From Pachypanchax playfairii (lineage: Eukaryota > Chordata > Actinopteri > Cyprinodontiformes > Aplocheilidae): a DNA stretch of 64,000 bases. The stretch is taken from contig SSNP01000042.1 in assembly GCA_006937955.1 (NCBI GenBank), forward strand, positions 124,001 to 188,000. Direction: 5' to 3'. The notes below the pieces were generated by a model. The model made no database searches and was not told the DNA's origin. It worked only from the letters and a program-made list of their open reading frames with translations. Position numbers and translations under genes: made by a program. Positions 26,201-34,300 of the stretch are shown one piece after another (within the stretch, counting starts at the first letter, position 1; every line of letters begins with the position of its first letter).

Positions 26201-28138
26201 AAACATAGCAAGACAAAAAAACTCAGCTGCAGCAGAGATGCACTGGTTCATTTGTCAGCTGCTTAATTTTTTTTTAATAACTGGAGTTATAATTAATTGG
26301 TTTGGGTTTCACTACAGAGAAGAAAAGTTTGGACAGCACTTTAATTAATAAAATCAGTTCTCAGATCAGTGTTTGAAAATTACATAAATGACCTGATATT
26401 AAAAAACAGCTGAATCTATCTGAAATCATCATTATTAAACAATGTAAAGCTAATTTCTTTAGAATAAAGGAGGTAATTTTCATCCCAAACCCTGAACTTA
26501 ATGAACACCTTTACCACCGTTAGACGATCTGCTGTGTCGCATGTTAATTCATACTTAGTCACCAACACGTTTTAGTTTCAAAGATGGAGAAAAAAGCGAC
26601 GCACGTGCCGAATGAGTTCCTTGTGACTGGCACAGTTTGGAAAAAACAAAGACATCAAAACCTCAGGAGAAGCTTTTGTCTACTGCTCATTCAAAGGAAG
26701 TCCCGGCCTTCCCAAGACCAGTTTTATTGTCTCTTCAAGGGCTTGTCTTTGTTGTGACGTTAGACTAAAATATTCTCCAGAAAAAAACCTCTGCTTTTTT
26801 TTAAAAAATCTAAACAGCAATTTTTTATATAAAATTATTCTAATTGTGTCAGTGAAGGAAGAATTTTAAGTATTTCTTTTCGAAGTAATTTAACATTTCT
26901 AACAAAGTGCAAAAAATATTTCAATAAAAACGCAACTTGAGTAGTTCAGTCCTTTTTTGATTGATAACATTAAATCAGCCTGAGTGGAGTGTGACAGTAA
27001 ATAAACCATCTTAAAAACTAGAAAGCAGCAGAAATAAGAAACATACAGTAAGTTTGCGAGAGAGATGAGACACGTCTGCCTGGTAACGCACCAAATTAAG
27101 CAACATTTGGTGATTGCAGTGTTATATTTCTGCCCCTGCTGTAAACATAATCCCATCCTCGTGCAGGTAGACCCTGTTCCATGTGATACATCATGTCCAC
27201 TAAAAGCTATTTTGGATGCAGGTACCTGAGCCGACTGGCGTCACTGTGTTCCTGTTCCACTAAACTATTGTCAAAGTAAATATAACCCAAAACCAAAGAG
27301 TCCCTCATTTCTTGTAGACTTCTAGAAAATAAAAACACATTTATTTATTTTTTAGTTGACACCTGCAGACCTTTTATTATTTAATAGTTTAAAAACAAGT
27401 CTCAGAATAAATAATTTATCATGTTTTAATCATCTTTACCTTCAGGATGTGATGGCTAAAAGTGAGTGGGAGGGGGATTCAGGAATCTTAATTAGGTATT
27501 AAGAGCAGTTGCCTGTATAAAAAAAAGAGGTGACACCCTGGCTGTAAACCTGTGAAAGGATCTTCAAATATTCTACACTGAAATGTTTTTCAGTTCTTAA
27601 AACTGAGCTCAGTCTTGTGAACTTTTTGTCCCAGTTGCTTTTATGTGCGTGGATTCCTCTTTGCATTGTCAGTCCTATGCGGTTTCTGTACATCAGTGAA
27701 GTACTCATGATGTTCCTCATATGAGCGAGTAGAAAGAACAATAGTTGAGTGCCACCCAAAACTTTCAGAATATCTTTGTCATGTTATCCTAAATATTTGG
27801 AACCCTAATGAATACTTTAGGTGAAACGTTATAGTGTAATTGAGATGACCAGGTACAAAAAAAAAGTGGGGGGAAAAACAAAAGAAACGTAGAAATTTAG
27901 AAGCTGTTTTTAAGGGAACTGCTCTTCATCACCATCCTCCTCTTCATAGTCACCATCATCTCTGTGAGACGCAAGGCTCTTTTAGCTTGAAGAAATGTTC
28001 AAAAAGAGAAGGAACGAGCCACGCTCAGTAAAGAGCCTGCGTGAATAATGGCGAGTCCGACGCAGAAAAACACTAGACGGCTGTGAAACACAAGCCGTTA
28101 AGAGTCTTACCTCCAACCCGGTACATGTTCGCTGCCAT
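1..28138 (-). CDS. mta1: mta1, metastasis-associated protein 1 (partial; exons 1-11, 3' part off the left edge)
   Basis: MTA1 is a core scaffold of the nuclear NuRD chromatin-remodelling and histone-deacetylase complex. Eleven exons join in frame (28, 68, 94, 127, 64, 118, 103, 100, 189, 75 and 59 nt) into 341 codons plus 2 nt. The order is a BAH domain (about residues 1-147), ELM2 (about 148-259), which with SANT (about 266-318) binds HDAC1/2 in this family. Every junction is GT-AG. Diagnostic stretches are [40 protein letters not shown] and [20 protein letters not shown]. The acidic [15 protein letters not shown] segment and FTDIQQDF fit MTA1 better than MTA2 or MTA3, as does the neighbour crip2. 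The 17-residue cassette of the long human isoform between exons 3 and 4 was not found. The GATA finger and C-terminus lie outside the window. Family call is very sure; paralogue about 90%. Confidence 0.93.
419..477 (-). CDS. mta1: mta1 exon 11
   Basis: Encodes [19 protein letters not shown] and the first two bases of the next Y codon, then donor gtgagtac. It is the basic helix after SANT. The next exons, with the GATA-type finger, lie beyond the left edge. Confidence 0.95.
754..828 (-). CDS. mta1: mta1 exon 10
   Basis: Encodes [20 protein letters not shown] and RYVQQ, the last part of the SANT domain. Acceptor gtcctag; donor gtatgttt. Phase 0 at both ends. Confidence 0.96.
1258..1271 (+). 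promoter_or_regulatory. CTCF-like motif
   Basis: CCACCAGGTGGCGG fits the CTCF core CCASYAGRKGGC at all 12 positions. Motif match only; occupancy is unknown. Confidence 0.4.
1574..2330. mobile_element. Non-autonomous hAT-type transposon with perfect 8-bp TSD
   Basis: The ends are inverted: CACTGCTTCTCAATTA on the left and, read from the right, CAGTCCTTCTCAATTA. The 8 bases before it (CTTTAACA, 1566-1573) are repeated exactly after it (2331-2338). An 8-bp duplication and CAGTG-like termini are hAT hallmarks. There is no transposase ORF, so at 757 bp it is an internally deleted copy. Confidence 0.85.
2198..2211 (-). promoter_or_regulatory. CTCF-like motif inside the hAT element
   Basis: On the minus strand the sequence is ACAGTAGGTGGCAG, one mismatch (the first base) from the CTCF core. 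It lies within the 1574-2330 element, so if bound it would be a transposon-borne site. Confidence 0.3.
2492..2680 (-). CDS. mta1: mta1 exon 9
   Basis: Encodes 63 residues: [40 protein letters not shown] and [20 protein letters not shown], then QDF. It covers the end of ELM2 and the first SANT helices. Acceptor ccatcaag; donor gtaagtgg. FTDIQQDF is the MTA1-type form; MTA3 has FNDIRQDF. Confidence 0.96.
2861..2960 (-). CDS. mta1: mta1 exon 8
   Basis: Encodes [20 protein letters not shown] and [13 protein letters not shown], part of the ELM2 surface known to contact HDAC1. No change from the mammalian sequence was noticed. Acceptor tctcaaag; donor gtgagata. Confidence 0.95.
3500..3665 (+). promoter_or_regulatory. 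Promoter-like CpG-rich island with short ORF
   Basis: A CpG-rich patch in AT-rich intron DNA. It carries CRE-like TGACGCAC (3520-3527), an inverted CCAAT box (ATTGG, 3535-3539), CGTCA (3556-3561 area) and an ETS-type TTTCCGG (3562-3568). About 100 bp downstream a plus-strand ATG at 3665 opens a 20-residue ORF ([20 protein letters not shown], stop at 3725). The layout resembles a housekeeping promoter with a first exon, but no gene body follows; a Tc1 remnant does. It may be a relic of a duplicated gene start. Function is unproven. Confidence 0.3.
3870..4135 (-). pseudogene. Tc1-like transposase remnant
   Basis: The minus strand reads [20 protein letters not shown] then [18 protein letters not shown]. 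This is the DNA-binding region of a fish Tc1-like transposase, whose usual form is an [24 protein letters not shown] series. Further along, pieces of the next segment ([19 protein letters not shown]) appear in shifted frames. Homology fades below 3870. No terminal repeats could be placed. It is a dead, truncated copy. Confidence 0.55.
4567..4669 (-). CDS. mta1: mta1 exon 7
   Basis: Encodes [20 protein letters not shown] then [13 protein letters not shown], the variable acidic ELM2 linker and the conserved IDQFLVVA motif. Acceptor aaattcag; donor gtaagtca. The linker is less conserved than its flanks, as is usual in this family. It leaves CG for the next R codon. Confidence 0.92.
4670..5670 (-). 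other. mta1 intron 6
   Basis: About 1 kb of AT-rich intron. I see no gene, repeat or motif worth naming. Confidence 0.7.
5671..5788 (-). CDS. mta1: mta1 exon 6
   Basis: Encodes [20 protein letters not shown] and [19 protein letters not shown], the end of BAH and the start of ELM2. Acceptor tttcccag; donor gtactcct. One base (G) is left over for the next codon. Confidence 0.95.
5789..6213 (-). other. mta1 intron 5
   Basis: 425 bp. A short GT run near 6193-6203 is the only visible feature. Confidence 0.7.
6214..6277 (-). CDS. mta1: mta1 exon 5
   Basis: Encodes [20 protein letters not shown] and E, the end of the BAH fold. Acceptor aactccag; donor gtaagcgt. The split R codon is completed by its first base. 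The second C is S in mammalian MTA1 (GKCSVTLLNE). Confidence 0.94.
6880..7580 (+). mobile_element. Degenerate non-LTR retrotransposon (LINE) 3' fragment
   Basis: From 7150 to 7580 the plus strand follows, with many indels, the well-known 3' end of an abundant fish LINE. The order is a TATCG(A/G)TC(T/C) block, GTTCTGACCCTCACCT, GGGCATCTGGT, GGATGCCTTCC, GGGGCAGACACAGGACTTGC and CAGCTGGCCTGGAAACGC. In intact copies this encodes the C-terminus of the reverse-transcriptase protein (WLGHL..MPP, GRPR, LAWER). The 6880-7130 part resembles an upstream segment (CACGAGTATTT like EYF). All frames are broken. The identification is from memory of the repeat; the clade is not assigned. Confidence 0.5.
7693..7767. 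repeat. 75-bp double-stem palindrome
   Basis: Outer arms AACCTCTTAAGCCCCAA (7693-7709) and its exact reverse complement (7751-7767) enclose a second perfect stem, GTCCCCC (732-738 of this kb) with GGGGGAC (743-749), and a GCCTGCCGCGG core. It is much more GC-rich than its surroundings. It may be a very short MITE or a cruciform-forming sequence. Confidence 0.75.
7858..7984 (-). CDS. mta1: mta1 exon 4
   Basis: Encodes an acidic stretch ([17 protein letters not shown]) and then the conserved BAH segment [20 protein letters not shown] through ATHI. Acceptor ccttccag; donor gtacactg. In human MTA1 a 17-residue cassette can sit just before this exon; here exon 3 to exon 4 is in frame without it. 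Confidence 0.95.
9231..9248. repeat. Short CA microsatellite
   Basis: About nine CA units, interrupted once at the left. Confidence 0.85.
10473..12074 (-). mobile_element. Tc1 transposon (DD34E) with 200-bp inverted repeats, nested
   Basis: A complete 1602-bp Tc1 element flanked by TA (10471-10472, 12075-12076). Terminal inverted repeats of 200 bp (10473-10672 and 11875-12074) begin CAGTGGGGCAAAAAAGTATT and look identical by eye. The size and 340-codon transposase frame match fish Tc1 elements. It is inserted inside the 10037-12315 element. Near-perfect arms suggest a recent insertion. Confidence 0.93.
10689..11711 (-). pseudogene. Tc1 transposase, inactivated (W46 to stop, catalytic E279 to K)
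   Basis: Read from ATG at 11711 to the stop at 10689 the frame is 341 codons with no indel, the standard 340-residue length. It starts [20 protein letters not shown] (first HTH of the paired-like domain) and continues through [20 protein letters not shown]. The DDE catalytic core has D153 ([10 protein letters not shown]) and D244 ([10 protein letters not shown]), but the third acid is lysine: [11 protein letters not shown], codon AAA at 10875-10877, where the family has E279. Codon 46, in [12 protein letters not shown], is TAG (11574-11576) where the family has W. Both changes are single-base. The longest open part (10689-11501) begins at M71 and lacks most of the DNA-binding region. Confidence 0.93.
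13286..13384. repeat. GT microsatellite, 26-bp N gap and G homopolymer
   Basis: A GT run (13286-13332) is followed by 26 N (13333-13358) and 26 G (13359-13384). The gap is probably an unresolved continuation of low-complexity sequence. The G run is likely a sequencing or assembly artefact or of uncertain length. Confidence 0.9.
14113..14708. mobile_element. GC-rich MITE-type element with long inverted ends
   Basis: The ends TTACGCCGGGCTCACACTGC (14113-14132) and GCAGTGTGAGCCCGGCGTAA (14689-14708) are exact reverse complements. The 596-bp body is rich in CCGGTCCGG / CCGCACCG words that also pair inversely. No transposase frame. No clear target duplication outside the TTA/TAA edges. One N lies just left of it at 14111. 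Confidence 0.75.
14771..15325. mobile_element. TTAA-flanked non-autonomous transposon, copy 1
   Basis: Starts AGAGGCCC after TTAA (14767-14770) and ends GGCCTCT before TTAA (15326-15329). The body is closely similar to 43599-44164 in the same orientation. A TTAA target and short inverted ends are compatible with a piggyBac-like mobiliser, but the family is inferred only. Confidence 0.7.
17663..17756 (-). CDS. mta1: mta1 exon 3
   Basis: Encodes [20 protein letters not shown] and [11 protein letters not shown], the middle of the BAH domain and nearly unchanged from mammals. Acceptor tttgcag; donor gtgagtga, in a short GTGA repeat that gives a second possible donor 4 nt downstream. It leaves one base (A), which joins GA of exon 4 to give R. 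Confidence 0.95.
17757..19046 (-). other. mta1 intron 2
   Basis: 1290 bp. Only a T homopolymer at about 17869-17886 is visible; no gene or mobile element recognised. Confidence 0.7.
19047..19114 (-). CDS. mta1: mta1 exon 2
   Basis: Encodes [20 protein letters not shown] and LNK, the first part of the BAH domain. Acceptor ttctacag and donor gtgagtgg. The exon completes the split D codon and ends in phase 0. Most MTA1 and MTA3 proteins have Y where this one has the first L of NPLLIRR. Confidence 0.95.
20207..20251. repeat. AAT microsatellite
   Basis: An interrupted (AAT)n run, about 14 units, immediately before the mariner-like element. Confidence 0.85.
20357..21586 (+). mobile_element. Tc1/mariner element, DD36E type
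   Basis: A 1230-bp element flanked by TA (20355-20356, 21587-21588) with inverted ends of about 31 bp starting TACACTCACCGGCCACTTTA at both termini. It carries one transposase frame on the plus strand. The terminal repeat is a common one in fish genomes. Confidence 0.92.
20506..21552 (+). pseudogene. DD36E mariner-like transposase, two frameshifts
   Basis: ATG at 20506 opens [20 protein letters not shown] and a homeodomain-like HTH ([20 protein letters not shown]). The frame breaks at about 20690-20704, where AAATGCC is followed by a near copy AAATGTC, a 7-nt duplication. After it the catalytic domain is open: D in WSDESRF, D in QQDNAPCH (GAT at 21248) and E in [11 protein letters not shown] (GAG at 21359). 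The last two are 36 residues apart, hence DD36E. Near the end one base is missing at about 21529-21535, so the frame reads past the expected KG.PT.Y stop (TAG at 21550). All three catalytic acids are intact, but the frameshifts make it inactive. Confidence 0.88.
22390..22600 (-). promoter_or_regulatory. Promoter-like island in mta1 intron 1
   Basis: A CpG-rich patch within AT-rich intron. It contains GCCGCC-type words (22458-22490), GCGTCAGC (22511-22518), a CRE-like palindrome ATGATGTCAT (22541-22550) and CCAAT (22574-22578, or ATTGG on the minus strand, 5' of the CRE in the mta1 direction). This order on the minus strand fits an alternative mta1 promoter upstream of exon 2, but no in-frame first exon could be recognised. 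Confidence 0.3.
23842..23882. repeat. TA-rich microsatellite
   Basis: Interrupted TA run followed by CTAT units. Confidence 0.7.
24369..24926. mobile_element. Palindromic MITE-type element
   Basis: The left end (CAGTTTAA, then CTTTCCACTGGACGCG at 24383) mirrors the right end, which read inward is CAGTTAAAG, then CTTTCCACTGGACACG. GCGCAACATT near the left and GCGCAATGTT near the right extend the pairing. About 558 bp, no coding frame. The exact borders and target duplication are unclear. Confidence 0.6.
27910..27961 (-). other. Acidic exon-like ORF (uncertain)
   Basis: After an acceptor-like gtctcacag the minus strand reads [16 protein letters not shown] and a stop. It looks like the acidic tail of a nuclear protein. 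It lies only 150 bp beyond mta1 exon 1, but joining it to exon 1 gives a different frame. No other exon of such a gene is visible. It may be chance from a simple GAT/GAA repeat. Confidence 0.15.
28111..28138 (-). CDS. mta1: mta1 exon 1 (coding part)
   Basis: Encodes MAANMYRVG and the first base of the next codon, followed by donor gtaagact. The start is fixed by the invariant MTA N-terminus. Upstream on the minus strand a possible acceptor (acacag) lies before 28207, so the 5' UTR may itself be split and the true promoter may lie further right. Confidence 0.92.
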
Positions 28139-31100
28139 GACTGCCCCCGGTCCCTGGCTTCCTCCCCAGGTAGAGGGGTGTCTCTGTTCTCGCTCCCGCT
28201 GCCGGAGCTGTGTGTTGGAAAATGGAGGATTGATCAATACGAAACAGACTGCCCGAAAGACCTTAAAGAGACAGTACACCTATTTACGATGCCCAACTTT
28301 GGCGGCACTAAAAAGAGACAAAAATTGTAGCTGAGAATCTCTTTAATTCTGATTTGATAATTACCTTTAAGAGGAAACACTTTCAACATCTAAACACGCC
28401 ATTTTTCACTGAAAATCCAAAGTAATGTGCTAGTAACGTCATAGCCGCCGTCTGAACAACCGCTATGTCTTTAATTTGGTTCATACTTCTTTATTAGTCA
28501 TTAAATTATTTGGAAACTTGAAGATACGGGTCTGGGTTAAAAAGCACTTATATTTTTATGTTACACATTAATCCAAACCTGAAATTGAGAGTGATGTCTA
28601 AAAAAACTGCGGCAAATTTCCCCCTTGGCTCCAATCAACTGTGATATCGCGATATTTTAAAGTTAATTTTTGGGTTAGAAATGTTCAGAACCTACTTTCA
28701 ATTGGGATTATTTAAACTCCTGTGGTGAATGAGATTGATTGAAAAAACACGGGCAAATTCTGCAAACTGTATTAAACTACGCCCCTTGGCTGGAACTAAA
28801 TGATCACTGTCTTATCCCTAAAATATGCCCCAAAAATGACATCAAAGTTGACTTCATAAGATTTAAATTCATAAGGATATCACAGGTTTATTTACCTACA
28901 ATTGTTTATGAGACTGCAGACTTATTTTATGTGGATAAAAACTTTATTCTAACCCCCAAAACGTTTGTATGTACAAGTCACGACCTGTTGTGAGTGAGCC
29001 AAAATGAAAATGCATATTGCAATCACAATGAAGTCAATGCACAAAATTAAGTTCAAAGTTTGCAGTGAAGGCCAAAAATGATCAATAACTCAAGCAATAA
29101 GACTTTGGCATGTGCAAAATTTTGGGACTATTGAGCTTTTTTCACCTCTGATTAGTTGATTTTGGTAAAGTGCACGTTGATTATGGATGCTAAAATAACA
29201 AGAAAAGATATTGTAGCTTCACTTGCCATAGATGAGAAATTATGAATTACGAATGACAAAAAAAAAAAAACATTTCTAGCTATGTTTGGTCCAACACAGA
29301 TACATAATTACTCGTCTTGAAAGGCTGCGTCCTGCAAAGCAAACACTTTTGCTGTCCGAGAAATCATTAGTAAGACGTGTTTAATATGTGTGACAACTTG
29401 TGATGTGAGAATTTCATGTAGTTTTCCGTGGACTCTGTTGCACAGCTCGGTTTTCATTTTGGAATCAAGCATACAGCCTCAGTGCTGGAGGAATGCTGTG
29501 GTGAAAGCTCCATCTGATCTATACCATATGGAAGCTTCAATTACTGTGGCCTAACACAGGGGACTACAGTCTGCAGTCACATGACTGTGGCAAGCCAATC
29601 GTGTGTAGCATGCACTCCTACTCGTGCACTCCCTGTGCTGTAAGTGCATGGGAAGGATCCTGTTTTATATCCTGGAGCTCTTTCATGACAAAGAACAAGA
29701 GACAGGCAGTGAGGGGTTTTTAAATATGAATTTGTGCAAACATTTTAGTGTTGGATACACGTTATCCTTTTATTTAAAACAGAGAATTCAAATATTTTTC
29801 ACGGATACTAAATAAAACCATGATTTTGTCTTGATCAGTGAAAGTGTGCACATTTCATTCTCTTTGCACTGCTCTGTGCAACACACTGTACACTTTTATA
29901 TAACATGTGGAAAGTATGCATTAGTTTGCATCACTTTACATACTGCAATATATCCCTGCACAATGAATATCACTTGTTGTGTATGTTTCCTTAAAGCTGT
30001 TGCTAAAAAGTCCTGCCAATGCTTGATGCAGTCTTAATTAAAGGAAAATGGATGGTCAACTGTGCAGCCCTGTATTTGGGAACTGTTCCTACTTTTATTA
30101 GGATCGTTTACTTGGCTGCTTGCTGCTGTGCAGATGTTCATTTTGAATCCATTTGCTCCTCTGCCAGATGTTGCTGTAGTCAGGATGACAAGCAGACAAG
30201 CGTGCAGGCAGAGCTCTGTTCAGAGCAGGGCTGTGCAGTGCAGGTGTTCTCCCTGATGAATCTCAGGCTGTGGAGATGAATTGGCTCGGAACACGGCGCA
30301 TCTTCTCAAACTTTATTCCTTTTTTTTTCTATGTAGTCCATGAGGATGGCTTTTGATAGTCTTTCTTCTCCTGTCTCCTACTTTCTCTTTGCCTTTGTTA
30401 TTCTTCCATTTCCTTCTCTCCTACATCTTGTAGAAAGATGCACAGGAAAGACAAAGACACAAAGGAAATAAATTAGGCTTTTTTTCCCTGTAGAAACCAT
30501 CGCATGTTCTTATTCAGGTTCCACAATTGTTCTCTTACTGGCGGCTGTGTATGAATTCAGAAACAGTAGAAGAGAAAAAGCAATAAAGGGACTATTGTCA
30601 GAGCAGAACTGAACCAAAGAGAAGTGAAATCCTAATTACTTTTAATAAAGTACAACCTGTGATACAACTCTTTGGAGAATGCTTTGTAAGGCTGACAACT
30701 ACATTAGGAAAAGTCACACATTCAGATTTGTGATGGTGTTTTTATCTTATTATATGAACTCTTCTATTAGTCATATACTTTATTCTCACAGTCACACTGT
30801 AGATGTGAAATGTAGCCATCTACATCAGTGATGCTAATGAGGGACTGCAGTCACAGAATATCACAAAATTCTTAAATCCATATCTTCAATTCCAGCTGAA
30901 GAACAATCTTTGCATAGATAATTAAATTTGTTAGATACCACAGATTTGTTTTGACTTTATTCTGTCGTACAAAAGTCCTCCATGAGTTATTTATCTTTTT
31001 GCAACCTCAGTAATTAAAAGCATCTTTTCTGCTCTCTGTGGCGTTTGAGTGACAGTTCATGGCTCTTTGCATGCAGAACAACAGGGGGAGCCAATGTTTT

Positions 31101-31291
31101 GGTTTAAACACTTTGGACATTTGAGACAAAAGAGACATCTGTTTCAGCCACAAGAATGGCTAGATGTATTAACTTATGTTGCACTTAGACTAATTTGGTC
31201 ACAAATTCAAGCTTAAAAATAATCTAGGAGCTTTTTTGGATGCAAATATCCGTAAAAAATAAATATCATTACCCGCAGTGTGTTCTAACTG

Positions 31292-31305
31292 CCAGCAGGG
31301 GGCAG
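31292..31305 (+). promoter_or_regulatory. CTCF-like motif between mta1 and crip2
   Basis: CCAGCAGGGGGCAG matches all 12 positions of the CTCF core CCASYAGRKGGC and is followed by C. It is in an otherwise AT-rich stretch between two genes that are transcribed away from each other, where an insulator would be plausible. Confidence 0.45.
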
Positions 31306-34300
31306 CCTTTAACCAGCGTTTCTTTTTGTCCTTAGTTGCTCCCTCACAGTCACGCAGTTAATAAAATCGAATTGTTAATAAAAATATTATATGATTCCAG
31401 CTGTTGTTCTCAGAGCTGCATGTATTAAGCACAATATTGTCAAATTCTCCCAGTAAAATCTAATATGTGTTTGGAAGATTTCTCTCACTGTCGTCTGCTA
31501 CAAGGATCTGATCTGACCAGCCACAAAGAAAAACTCTTGACCTTAATCCAAAAAGATTAACAATATTGGATTTGTGGGTTATTGATACTTTGACCTTTAC
31601 TGAGTAAAAGAGGAGTAACAGTGAGAAGATGAAGATGATGTCAGAGAAATGAAAGCAGATGCCTTTTGTTCCACCCAGGCCCAACCTCGCACCCTCAACC
31701 AAATACCCAAAATACCAGAGAAGAGTTTCACATTTTTGGTTGAAGCAGTTGGTGAAATACTAAATGAAAGGGGTCGGCACCATGTGGGAAAAACCTGGAG
31801 ACTTTGGGGGGGCTGCTGACAAATGGTGTCTAAATGTCTTGACCATGATTTTGATCTCTCCTCGGTGAAAATGCCTGGCATTTTACAGCTGAAGTCAGAT
31901 AACATGGAGCTGAAGGAAGTCAAGACACTTGTTCGGAAACTTGTGACATATTTTTGGACTGAAATTCAGAAAACACATAAATACACAAATCTACAACAGC
32001 AATAATACAGTCACAGTTTATTACTGTAGAACATTCTGTGTAAATCTTTGTTCAGATTAGATGAAGTGAGGGCTGTGTTTTTGATGTCTTTCTGAAATCT
32101 CAAAATTTGTGTATTTGTGTTCACATCTACTTTAAAAGGTTATTGTTAGAAATATTTGACCCAGGAAGTTTAGCTTTTAACAAGAGGCTGAATATTGCTC
32201 CTTCAAAATAAAACATTAAAAAGTTAATAATTAGTATTCCAGAGTTTTTGTTTGTTTTTTTGTTTTTTTGTAAGGATTAAGGCCTCAAACCTTTAGAATA
32301 ATTTGCAATATCTAAATTCTTTGGGAAGTGAAAGATGAGTAGACAGTTGAAAGCCTCCTCTGCTGACCGATGCTCACTGAAGGAAGCTCACACAGCACAT
32401 TCGCCACCATGTACATCTGCTGAGTACAATGAAGTTTTTAGGGCAAATGCATCACTGATCAAGCTTATTGATCGATAGCCAGTTTCACTTCGACAACATG
32501 CTGCCATGCAAAATAGAAAGGCCCAGATTCCACAGTCATTCACAGACTCACATTAGTTAAAACTGCATGAAGCAATAAGAGACACGTGTGAAGCTTTCAA
32601 AATAAAATACTTCATCTTTTTTTTCTTCCAGTTCATCTCATTACTGAACATTCTAGACAGTCTATATTTAGAGTTTCCTGCATTACTCCTTTGGAAATGA
32701 AATGGGGCACTTAGAGGGAGGATCATTAAACAGACCAAAACATCCCAAACCTGCCAGCTGCTTCCACCACACCCTCTATGCACAGAGCCCTTCTCTGGGA
32801 TTCAGGGTCACTGCCACGCCTCTCTGAGCCACATGTCCCCCAAAAGCTTCAGAACCACACTAAAAACAAACACAACATGAGGAATGAAATGACGGGTTTG
32901 AAAAATGTAAACATTGTACTAAAAGTAGGTAAATTAAATTGACACAGATGCAATGGAAGCATGTGAACTGGAGACTCAACTACCAATGAGGCAGTTTGCC
33001 AAATAAAACAATGTTTCCCTGTTCCTGAATAAGGCATCAAATTCACCCCCACTCCCATTCACAGACCCAGTGTGACTAAAATACATGAAAACGGACTGTC
33101 CAAAGCTGAAAGCACAAGAGTGCTCTGTTTGTCTGCACTTAAAAGCACTGTGATGGTCAAATAATAAACCTAGGGTTGGGTCCCATTGAACATGTGCAGA
33201 TGGGTCAGGGTCAAACAGCTGATGTTTTGGCTAGAAATGATGTGAAGACATTGAAACAGCTCTACCACTATAAAGTGTTGTTTAAGGTTGGATAATTACA
33301 TCACCGGACTTATAAAAAAATATCAAATTTAAACTTGGATATAGAGCCATGGCAGCTGGTTTCATCATCAAAAGATTTTTGTCTAAATGTCGTTTTCTGC
33401 TGGAGAAACTTATAGTTGGACATTTACATGCATAAATCTGGTGATTCTGCTGCTATCAAATCCCTAAATCTTACATAATGACAGTCTGCTTAGAGAAAAC
33501 TCTCAGATCAAAAAGTGAGTGCAAGTGACCAGCCGTGTTGGATTTCAGGGATTAAATGAGATCAGTTGTCAGAGTATAATGACTTGAACTGGTTAGTGGA
33601 GGGGAAATTATTTACTTCCTGTTTATATTTTGACTCAACAATGAGAGAGCAAAAAGTGAATCCTATTTAGAGACCTGAATAAGGATAAATAAAGTCCCAC
33701 TATTTGCAGTTATCTGGTAGATAACTTATCACTCTGCTAAACTCTGACCACTTCACATATTTCACAGTTTATCATCTGCTGGAAATAGTCCATCTTGCTT
33801 CTCTCTACTTTTGTTGATAAGTAGAAGTAATTGTTTTTTTTAATCCTCCCTCTAGAGTACGTACATGTGGGAACATTTGAATAATTAATTCCAGCTCCTT
33901 TTTCACTGTTTAGCTCAAAGACACGGTCACCCGACTGATCACATGTTGTTAAAACAAACAGGAAATCCACATCTTACTGAGGTATTTTAAAATTCATGTG
34001 CATTTATTTTGAAAAGGCCTGTGGTTTCTCCTTTCTTGCTGTGGTGCTGCAGTCTCGAGCTGTGTTGGAGTGGGGTTCCTCACTGCAAATGATTTGTCAC
34101 GTGGATTTGGTGGATTATAGCTGCGCTTGCAGTCTGAATGAGCGAGTTAGTGTGTGTTAAAGTGGGATTTTCACTGACTTGAGCCAGCTGCAGCACCTGT
34201 TTGACCTTGGGAAGAGGGTAAACATGGTAGAAACCTTATATTACTGATCAAACTGTGCTGGAAGTTTCATTATATGAAAATCTCTACTGCTTGAAGTTTT

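Larger units (their letters stand above)
19115..28110 (-). other. mta1 intron 1
   Basis: A 9-kb intron with a DD36E mariner-like element (20357-21586), a promoter-like island (about 22390-22600), a palindromic element (24369-24926) and small microsatellites. 25400-27900 shows nothing recognisable; a short acidic exon-like ORF at 27910 is listed separately. Confidence 0.75.

Noticed and set aside
27916..27985. Plus-strand reading [20 protein letters not shown] as a transmembrane tail
   Set aside because: It has no start codon and no splice support, and it is simply the opposite reading of an acidic GAT/GAA-rich stretch.
28300..29300. Possible imperfect tandem repeat (CCCTTGGCT...GATCACTG/TGTGATATC)
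   Set aside because: The shared words are too short and the spacing differs.
31597..32005. Overlapping ORFs on both strands (31597-31923 minus, 31823-32005 plus)
   Set aside because: Neither shows a recognisable domain, and they overlap in opposite directions. Could be an unrecognised old repeat, but I cannot support it.
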